From Williamsia sp. CHRR-6 (GTDB taxonomy: Bacteria > Actinomycetota > Actinomycetes > Mycobacteriales > Mycobacteriaceae), in assembly GCF_018474015.1 (NCBI RefSeq), contig NZ_JAHCSG010000002.1, forward strand, positions 496,001 to 560,000: a DNA stretch of 64,000 nt, written 5' to 3'. Positions 58,218-64,000 of this stretch are shown here, one piece after another. The notes below the pieces were generated by a model that was not told the DNA's origin, made no database searches, and saw only the letters and a list, made by a program, of their open reading frames with translations. The stretch's first letter is position 1, and each line of letters opens with the position of its first letter. The translations under genes and the position numbers were made by a program.

Positions 58218-58904
58218 GTGGCCAGCCTCGAACTCGACCCGACCAAGCGCCCGGACTTCATCTCGTTCGATTGCTACGGCACCCTGATCTACTTCGAGAT
58301 CACCAGCACCACGCTGGAGCTGATCGGCGACCAGCTCGACGACGAACAGATCGCCCGCTTCCTGCCCCGATTCTCCAAGTACCGCTACGACGAGGTGTGT
58401 GGTGACTACCGGCCCTACGCCGAGGTATTGCACAACGCCTACGCCCGGACGTGTCGAGCATTCGGTGTCGACGTGGCACCCGATGCCGGGGAGCGCTTGG
58501 CCGCGGCCGTGCTCACCTGGGGGCCGCACGCCGACGTCCCGGCCCCGCTGGCGACGATGGGTGCGAACTACCCGCTGGTCATACTCTCCAACGCCGACAC
58601 CTCGTTCCTCGACGTCTCCGTGCCGAAGCTGGGCGCGCCGTTTCACGCGGTGTACACCGCCGAACAGGCACAGGCCTACAAGCCGCGCTATCAGGCGTTC
58701 GAATACATGCTCGAGCAGCTGGGCACCACCCCGGACCGGATATTGCATGTGTCGTCGCACACCCGCTACGACCTCATGCCCGCCGATGATCTGGGTTTCA
58801 CAAACAAGGTGTTCCTCGACCGCGGCTACGACCCGCAGAGCCCTGCCTACCGCTACGTGACCGTGGGCTCGCTCGACGAGCTCAACCGGCAACTCGGACT
58901 GTGA
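58218..58904 (+). CDS. HAD-family hydrolase, haloacid dehalogenase type II-like
   Basis: A 228-residue HAD protein. Motif I is ISFDCYGTLIYF with the nucleophilic Asp, motif II VILSNADTSFL, and the lysine lies in AYKPRYQAFEYML. Motif III is VSSHTRYDLMPADDLG. This is the HAD type II/L-2-haloacid dehalogenase subfamily, members of which often have phosphatase activity. The GTG at 58218 follows GGAAGGA. The stop is 11 bases before the next ATG. Its role in the amine pathway is unclear. Confidence 0.83.
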   Translation: MASLELDPTKRPDFISFDCYGTLIYFEITSTTLELIGDQLDDEQIARFLPRFSKYRYDEVCGDYRPYAEVLHNAYARTCRAFGVDVAPDAGERLAAAVLTWGPHADVPAPLATMGANYPLVILSNADTSFLDVSVPKLGAPFHAVYTAEQAQAYKPRYQAFEYMLEQLGTTPDRILHVSSHTRYDLMPADDLGFTNKVFLDRGYDPQSPAYRYVTVGSLDELNRQLGL

Positions 58905-58915
58905 CTGGAGACCCC

Positions 58916-60199
58916 ATGAAGCTCACCTCCTACTGGCTCGACACCTCAACGCCTGCAGGCGATTTCCGCTCCACCCCCGTTCCCGAGCGCGTAGATGTCG
59001 CGATCGTCGGAGCAGGGTTCACCGGATTGGCGGCCGCGCTGGAGATCGCCGCCGCCGGCGGGTCGGTGGCCGTGTTCGACACCCACACCGTCGGTTGGGG
59101 CGCCTCGGGTCGTAACGGTGGCATGGCCACCACCGGTCTGGCCATCGGTCTGGGCTCGGCGATCAAGCGCTACGGCCTCGACACCGCACTGTCGATGTTC
59201 ACCGAGTACAACCACGCCATCGACTCCATCGAGGACCTGGTCCGCGCGCACTCCATCGACTGCGACTTCGAACGCACCGGGAAGATGACGCTGGCCATGA
59301 ACGACAAGCAGTACCAGGGGATGGTCCAGACCCGCGACCTGTTGGCCAAACACCTCGACCACCACGTCGACGTGGTGCCGCGCTCACAGATCCGCGACGA
59401 GATCGGCAGCGACTTCTACGCCGGTGCCATGGTCGATCCGGCCGGAGCCGGGGTGCACGTCGGCTGGTTCGTCCACGGCCTGGCCGCGGCTGCGGTGCGC
59501 GCAGGCGCCACGATCTGTGAGGACAGCGAAGTGGTCACCATGGACCGTCTGCCCGATGGTCGGCATCGACTGGCCACCGTGCGCGGCGTGGTCGAAGCCG
59601 ACGATGTTCTCGTCGCGACCAGCGGCTACACCGGTGCACTCACCCCATGGCTGCAGCGGCGCACGGTACCGGTGGGCAGCTTCATCGTGGTCACCGAGCC
59701 GCTGGGCGACGAAGCGGCACGCCTGGCGTTACCGCACCGGCGCCAAGCCGCCGACAACAAGATGCTCACCTACTACTTCCGACTCATCGGTGACCGGATG
59801 CTCTTCGGGGGCCGGGCCCGGTTCTCCCTCTCCAGCCCCAACTCCGACCTCAAGAGCGCCGAGATTCTCAAAGATGCTCTGGCGCAGGTGTTCCCGCATC
59901 TGGCCGGGTCGCGAATCGACTACACCTGGGGTGGGCTGGTGGACATCTCGATGGACCGCATGGTGCACGCCGGGGTGCGTGACGGGGTGCACTACTCGCT
60001 GGGCTACAGCGGCCACGGGGTCCAGATGGCCACCTACATGGGCCGCCAACTCGGACTCAAGTTGGCGGGCAAGGACTACCGCAACGTGTGGGCCGGATTG
60101 TCCTATCCCGCCGTGCCAGGACACTTCGGGCCGCCCTGGTTCCTGCCCTTCGTCGGCGCCGGGGCCAAGGTGCTCGACCGGCTCGGAGTGGTGGTCTGA
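58916..60199 (+). CDS. FAD-dependent amine oxidase, PuuB/DAO family (second copy)
   Basis: A 427-residue flavoprotein with VDVAIVGAGFTGLAAALEIA near residue 24 and GWGASGRNGGMATTGLAIGL, the PuuB-type loop also seen in the oxidase at 51.9 kb. KSAEILKDALAQVFPHLAGS and WGGLVDISMDRM lie near the C-terminus. The ATG at 58916 follows TGGAG; a GTG at 58901 is also in frame. The stop overlaps the next gene by one base. It likely oxidises an amine to an aldehyde for the following dehydrogenase. Confidence 0.84.
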   Translation: MKLTSYWLDTSTPAGDFRSTPVPERVDVAIVGAGFTGLAAALEIAAAGGSVAVFDTHTVGWGASGRNGGMATTGLAIGLGSAIKRYGLDTALSMFTEYNHAIDSIEDLVRAHSIDCDFERTGKMTLAMNDKQYQGMVQTRDLLAKHLDHHVDVVPRSQIRDEIGSDFYAGAMVDPAGAGVHVGWFVHGLAAAAVRAGATICEDSEVVTMDRLPDGRHRLATVRGVVEADDVLVATSGYTGALTPWLQRRTVPVGSFIVVTEPLGDEAARLALPHRRQAADNKMLTYYFRLIGDRMLFGGRARFSLSSPNSDLKSAEILKDALAQVFPHLAGSRIDYTWGGLVDISMDRMVHAGVRDGVHYSLGYSGHGVQMATYMGRQLGLKLAGKDYRNVWAGLSYPAVPGHFGPPWFLPFVGAGAKVLDRLGVVV

Positions 60200-61650
60200 T
60201 GTCGGCGGCGACCACCGCTGTTGCTGCGCAGACGGTGCCCGGAGGCAAACTGGTCGCCGGCCGTTGGGGCACCGACGATCGGCGCGTGCCGGTCACCGAC
60301 CCCGACGACGGATCGGTGGTCGGGATGGTCTGTGCGAGCACCGTCGACGACGTCGGCAACGCCATCGAAGCGGGTCGCCGAGCACTGATGACGCCGTGGC
60401 CGGTGTGGGCGCGGTGCGCCGCCCTGCGCGACGCCGCGCAGCGAGTGCTCGCCGATCGGCAACGCCTCGTGCACCTCATCTCCGGGGAAGGCGTCAAGAC
60501 CGTGACCGAGGCCGATCGGGAGATCGACCGGTGCGCCGAGACGCTGCGCCTCACCGCCGAGGCCGCCGAAGCGCTGGAAGGACAGACGCTGCCGTTCGCG
60601 GCCAGTCCCCGCATGCCGTCGACGCTGGGATGGTTCCGGCGTGAAGCCGTCGGGGTGATCGCAGCCATCACACCCTTCAACGATCCGCTGAACCTGGTGG
60701 CCCACAAGGTGGGACCTGCACTGCTCGGCGGCAACAGTGTGGTGGTCAAGCCCTCCGAGAACACACCACTGACCGCGCTGGCCCTAGCCCAGCTGCTGCT
60801 GGAGTCGGGGGTGCCCGCCGCGCGGCTGTCGGTGATACCAGGTGGAGTCGAGGTGGGCCGCGCACTCGTCGCCCACCCGGATGTGGCGCTGGTGTCGTTC
60901 ACCGGCGGACCTCGGGTGGCCGCGAGAATCGCCGCCGAAGCCGGACCCAAGAAACTGCTCACCGAACTCGGCGCCAACAACGCCACCATCGTCGCCGCCG
61001 ACGCCGACATCGACTCCGCGGCACGCCAGATCGTCGACGGGGCGTTCGGGGTGGCCGGTCAGAACTGTCTGTCGGTCCAACGGGTCTACGTCGAGCGCTC
61101 GGTCCACGACGAACTGGTCACGCGCACAGTCGAACACACCGACCAACTGCAGACCGGACCCAAACGCGACCCACTCACCGACATCGGACCACTGATCGAC
61201 CTCAGGGCCGCGCAACGCGTCGAACAGTGGGTGACGCAGGCCGTCGACGCCGGTGCTCGACTACAGACCGGCGGTCGCCGAATCGGCAACACCTACCTAC
61301 CGACAGTGTTGACCGACGTGCCACCGGACTGTCAGATCCTCACCGACGAGGTCTTCGGCCCCGTGGTCAGCATCGTGGCCGTCGACGACATCGATGAGGC
61401 GGTGACCTCGGCCAACGACTGCCACCTCGCGCTGCAGGCGGGGATCTTCACCACCTCCATCGACACCGCCATGTCGGTGGCCGAACGGCTGATCGTCGGC
61501 GCGGTGGTCGTCAACGGCACCAGCGATCAACGCCTCGACGCCATGCCTTTCGGCGGCTTCAAAGGCTCAGGCATCGGACGCGAAGGGGTGCGCTACGCCC
61601 TCGAAGCGATGACCGAACCCAAGTCGACCATCATCAACATCACCCGCTGA
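60199..61650 (+). CDS. Aldehyde dehydrogenase (second copy)
   Basis: A 483-residue aldehyde dehydrogenase. GVIAAITPFNDPLNLVAHKV, VVVKPSENTPLTAL and FTGGPRVAARIAAEAG (a GG in place of the common GS), LTELGANNATIVAAD and GQNCLSVQRVYVERS with the catalytic Cys are seen. It differs from the dehydrogenase at 50.4 kb and resembles the succinate-semialdehyde/lactaldehyde group. It overlaps the oxidase gene by one base and ends the operon. Confidence 0.88.
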   Translation: MSAATTAVAAQTVPGGKLVAGRWGTDDRRVPVTDPDDGSVVGMVCASTVDDVGNAIEAGRRALMTPWPVWARCAALRDAAQRVLADRQRLVHLISGEGVKTVTEADREIDRCAETLRLTAEAAEALEGQTLPFAASPRMPSTLGWFRREAVGVIAAITPFNDPLNLVAHKVGPALLGGNSVVVKPSENTPLTALALAQLLLESGVPAARLSVIPGGVEVGRALVAHPDVALVSFTGGPRVAARIAAEAGPKKLLTELGANNATIVAADADIDSAARQIVDGAFGVAGQNCLSVQRVYVERSVHDELVTRTVEHTDQLQTGPKRDPLTDIGPLIDLRAAQRVEQWVTQAVDAGARLQTGGRRIGNTYLPTVLTDVPPDCQILTDEVFGPVVSIVAVDDIDEAVTSANDCHLALQAGIFTTSIDTAMSVAERLIVGAVVVNGTSDQRLDAMPFGGFKGSGIGREGVRYALEAMTEPKSTIINITR

Positions 61651-61654
61651 TCAC

Positions 61655-61724
61655 CCGCGCGCCGTCGGCACGGTGTCTATCCGCGCGCCGTCGGCACGGT
61701 GTCTATCCGCGCGCCTTCGGCACG
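61655..61724. repeat. 26-bp tandem repeat at the end of the universal stress gene
   Basis: Two exact copies of a 26-base unit (61655-61680 and 61681-61706) and a partial third copy with one change. The unit includes CGCGCGCCGTCGGCAC. The third copy overlaps the last codons and TAG of the universal stress protein gene, so the array looks like duplication of that gene's 3' end. Confidence 0.85.
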
Positions 61725-62587
61725 ACCACGATCGGGGCGGTGGTGGACCGCAGGATCCGGGCCGCGGTAGAACCCAAAAAGATACGTTCGGGAGCAGCCA
61801 GTCGCGCCGAGCCGACGGCCACCACGTCGCCCTCGCCCCAACGCAGGGTCTCCAGCGCGTCTTCGAGCGTGTCGCCGTCGGCCACCGTCGCGTCGATGGA
61901 CGGCACCGTGGTCACCGACCGCTGTGCCTGGGCCAGAACGGCATTGGCCGCCGCAATGTGTCGAGCGCGGGTCTGCGCGGAAGTCTCGGCGTCGATGTCC
62001 TCGTCGTCGTCCAACGACACCAGCGAGACCAGCCGCAGCGATAGCGATGCCTGCTCGGCCAGCGCCAACGAGAAAGGCAGCGGGTTGTCGGCTCGCGCCG
62101 ATTCCGGGACCGCAACCGTGATCGTGGTCAACGGAACGGCCGCACGCTCGGCGTACCCACGAGGAGCCAGCGCCACCGGCAGGGGAGAGCAGTGCAGCAG
62201 CTCCGAACTCACCGTGCCCAGCGCGTGGCGTCCGAAGATGCTGTCGCGGGTACCGCCCACCACTATCAGCCCGGCCCCCGATGACACCGCGAAATCCAAC
62301 AACCCCTCGGTGAAGGACTCGGCGACGATCGCATGCCGTTCGACCGCGATGCCGGCCGGGACGTGGGCGGCGCCATCGGCCAACCAACTCGTGGCCCGCT
62401 GCACCAGCAGATCCTGGTAGGCGGCGCGCCCAGGCACGCCGTCAGGCTCCTCCATCCGCACGATGCAGACCAGATCAATTGCGGCACCAGTACATTCAGC
62501 GATGGCGACCGCCAATGCCACGCCGTCCTCGCCGGACGGTGTCGCCTTGTATCCGACCGTGATCCGTCGAATCGGTTCAGTAGACAT
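61703..62587 (-). CDS. Universal stress protein, two UspA domains
   Basis: A 294-residue protein with tandem Usp folds. Domain 1 (1-145) starts ITVGYKATPSGEDGVALAVA and ends GLIVVGGTRDSIFGRHALGT then VSSELLHCSPLPVALAP. This is close to the ATP-binding GxxGxxxxGS type, but with GTRDSIFGRHALGT. Domain 2 (about 150-294) starts TTITVAVPESARADN and ends VAVGSARLAAPERIFLGSTA. The start overlaps the permease gene end by 11 bases, so it follows the permease in one transcript. Confidence 0.85.
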   Translation of the reverse strand: MSTEPIRRITVGYKATPSGEDGVALAVAIAECTGAAIDLVCIVRMEEPDGVPGRAAYQDLLVQRATSWLADGAAHVPAGIAVERHAIVAESFTEGLLDFAVSSGAGLIVVGGTRDSIFGRHALGTVSSELLHCSPLPVALAPRGYAERAAVPLTTITVAVPESARADNPLPFSLALAEQASLSLRLVSLVSLDDDEDIDAETSAQTRARHIAAANAVLAQAQRSVTTVPSIDATVADGDTLEDALETLRWGEGDVVAVGSARLAAPERIFLGSTAARILRSTTAPIVVVPKARG

Positions 62588-64000
62588 CGGGCACCTTCAC
62601 CTCGGTCGACGCGTTGAGGGTCCTGCCGCGGAAGAAGTCTCGACCGCCGGCCACGCACAACAGCATCAGCGGGACACCCAAGACCAACATGCCCACGCCC
62701 AACACGAAGACACCACCCACGCCCCCGAACGACGTCGAGCCGTAATCGGGCTTGGACATGTCGATGGCGCTTTTGACGAACGCCCACGTCATCACCCCGG
62801 CACCGACGAGCGGGAACAGGCCGCGCATGAAGAAGTGGCGAACCGAGGTGAACAGGGTGCGGCGGAAGTACCAGACGCATGAGTAGGCGGTGATGCCGTA
62901 ATAGAACGCGACCGCCAGCCCCAGCGAGGCGACCGAGTCGCCCAGTGTGTTGCTGCTCACCAGCGACAGCACGAGGTAGAAGAACAAGGCGGATGCACCC
63001 ATCACCGCGGTACCGAAAGCTGGTGTCATATAACGCGGATGGATGGAGGCGAAGCGGCGTGGCAGGGCCTCGTAGACGGCCATCGACAGGGTTCCGCGTG
63101 CGGTGGGCAAGATGGTCGACTGGGTGGATGACAGCGCCGAGATCGACACCGTCAACAACAGCAGCGACGACAGGATGACCCCGCCCACTGGTTTGCCGAG
63201 AATGGTGAGCACGTCGTCGGTGTTGTCCGGGTTGTTCAAACCGATTCCCTTGTCACCGAACCCGGCGAACGACTGGATGGCGTAGGCCACCAGAACGTAG
63301 GTGAACACCAGGATCAGCGTGGTCAACACCGCCGCCCGGCCAGGGGTACGCGCGGAATCCTTGGTCTCCTCGCCGACGGCCAGACATGCATCCCAGCCCC
63401 AGTAGATGAAGATGCACAGGATGATCGCCGCTGCTATCTGCGACGAGGACAAACCGCTGGGCCACAACCAGTCCCACTGCGGCGTGATGGCCTGGGGACC
63501 TGCGTGGTCCGAGGCCACCTTGATCAAGGCGATGATGCTGGCCACGATCAGCACCCCGAACTGCACCGCGATCAACACGCTTTGCATCCGCTCACTGATC
63601 ACGATGCCGCGGATACTCACCCACGTCATCGCGATGATGAAGAACGAACCCACACCCACCTTCACGATCGTGTCGTCGGCCAACGAGTCCAGCGTGAGGA
63701 ACTTGAACAGGTACACCGCGGCGACCTCGGCGACGTTGGCCAGCACGATGATCGCCGAGACCGCCAGCCCCCAGCCGCCCATCCACCCGATCCACGGACC
63801 GAACGCCTTGGTGCCCCAGGTGAACGTGGTGCCACAGTCGGGGGTGTCCTGGCCGAGCTCGCGGTAGGCGAACGCGATCAGCAGCATGGGGATGAACGCG
63901 AGGACGAACATCGCCGGAGACTTGTCGCCGACCTGGGCGACGACGAATCCCAGTGTCGCGGCGAGGCTGTAGGCCGGGGCCACCGCCGAGAGGCCGATGA
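62577..64000 (-). CDS. APC-family amino acid/amine permease, cut by the window edge
   Basis: At least 474 residues of an amino acid-polyamine-organocation transporter with about 12 helices. The reading frame is still open at the right edge, where IGLSAVAPAYSLAATLG is the consensus of the first helix. FVLAFIPMLLIAFAYRELG, GCFT-like DCGTTFTWGTKAFGPWIGWM and WGWDACLAVGEETKDSARTP are typical of amino acid or polyamine permeases. The true N-terminus lies beyond base 64000. It probably imports the substrate of the neighbouring amine pathways. Confidence 0.88.
   Translation of the reverse strand, partial: IGLSAVAPAYSLAATLGFVVAQVGDKSPAMFVLAFIPMLLIAFAYRELGQDTPDCGTTFTWGTKAFGPWIGWMGGWGLAVSAIIVLANVAEVAAVYLFKFLTLDSLADDTIVKVGVGSFFIIAMTWVSIRGIVISERMQSVLIAVQFGVLIVASIIALIKVASDHAGPQAITPQWDWLWPSGLSSSQIAAAIILCIFIYWGWDACLAVGEETKDSARTPGRAAVLTTLILVFTYVLVAYAIQSFAGFGDKGIGLNNPDNTDDVLTILGKPVGGVILSSLLLLTVSISALSSTQSTILPTARGTLSMAVYEALPRRFASIHPRYMTPAFGTAVMGASALFFYLVLSLVSSNTLGDSVASLGLAVAFYYGITAYSCVWYFRRTLFTSVRHFFMRGLFPLVGAGVMTWAFVKSAIDMSKPDYGSTSFGGVGGVFVLGVGMLVLGVPLMLLCVAGGRDFFRGRTLNASTEVKVPDVY

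Noticed and set aside
61677-62880. Minus-strand frames overlapping the universal stress gene and permease
   Set aside because: Arg/Gly/Ala-rich shadows in other frames; the Usp and APC motifs are in the annotated frames.

Overview
The window is high-GC, actinobacterial and gene-dense. The order of core genes follows the Mycobacterium tuberculosis Rv3414c to Rv3329 segment: sigD, rsdA, Rv3412-like, guaB, guaB3, choD, guaA, imuA', imuB, dnaE2, trmL/spoU, folD, metX, metY, icd, trpS, yhjD-like, dacB, aminotransferase. This points to Mycobacteriales. The many insertions and the polyamine-type catabolic cluster suggest a Gordonia- or Williamsia-like genus rather than Mycobacterium; the genus is an inference.

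1-8.3 kb: ECF sigma factor SigD with its membrane anti-sigma factor, a DUF5319 protein, then GMP biosynthesis (guaB, guaB3, guaA) surrounding a ChoD-type GMC oxidoreductase. 8.4-11.2 kb: an accessory insertion with an MFS pump and three opposite-strand genes, one of them SUKH/SMI1-like. 11.4-16.3 kb: an envelope-stress locus with a PspC membrane protein, a small membrane protein and an NDH-2-like flavoprotein, divergent from a PspC-domain sensor kinase and LuxR-type regulator. 16.3-21.2 kb: secreted chorismate mutase, a Ser/Thr protein kinase, two head-to-head 21-bp repeat arrays, an MFS transporter and an AAA ATPase.

21.4-34.4 kb: the SOS mutasome genes imuA', imuB and dnaE2, each transcription unit preceded by a LexA-like box. 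Between them lie a serpin lipoprotein, a DSD1/D-threonine-aldolase-like enzyme and an accessory island. The island holds three AT-richer orphan genes, fused IS3/IS30 remnants, an Imm49-type immunity gene and a secreted polymorphic toxin with a PD-(D/E)xK-like C-terminus, interrupted by one in-frame TAA.

34.4-35.9 kb: the most interesting element is a retron-type reverse transcriptase directly preceded by about 175 nt that has retron msr-msd architecture: long complementary ends enclosing several hairpins, with a promoter-like -10 just upstream.

35.9-48.4 kb: housekeeping genes: trmL, a rhomboid-like protein, folD, a DUF3017 protein, metX-metY behind a SAM-IV riboswitch, icd, an MFS pump, xthA, trpS, a YihY-family protein and dacB. 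48.4-64 kb: an amine/amino-acid catabolic cluster with a class III aminotransferase, Lrp regulator, two aldehyde dehydrogenases, two PuuB-like FAD oxidases, a SolA-like oxidase, a polar amino-acid ABC transporter, GntR/FCD regulator, HAD hydrolase, universal stress protein and an APC permease cut by the right edge. No rRNA, tRNA or CRISPR array was recognised.
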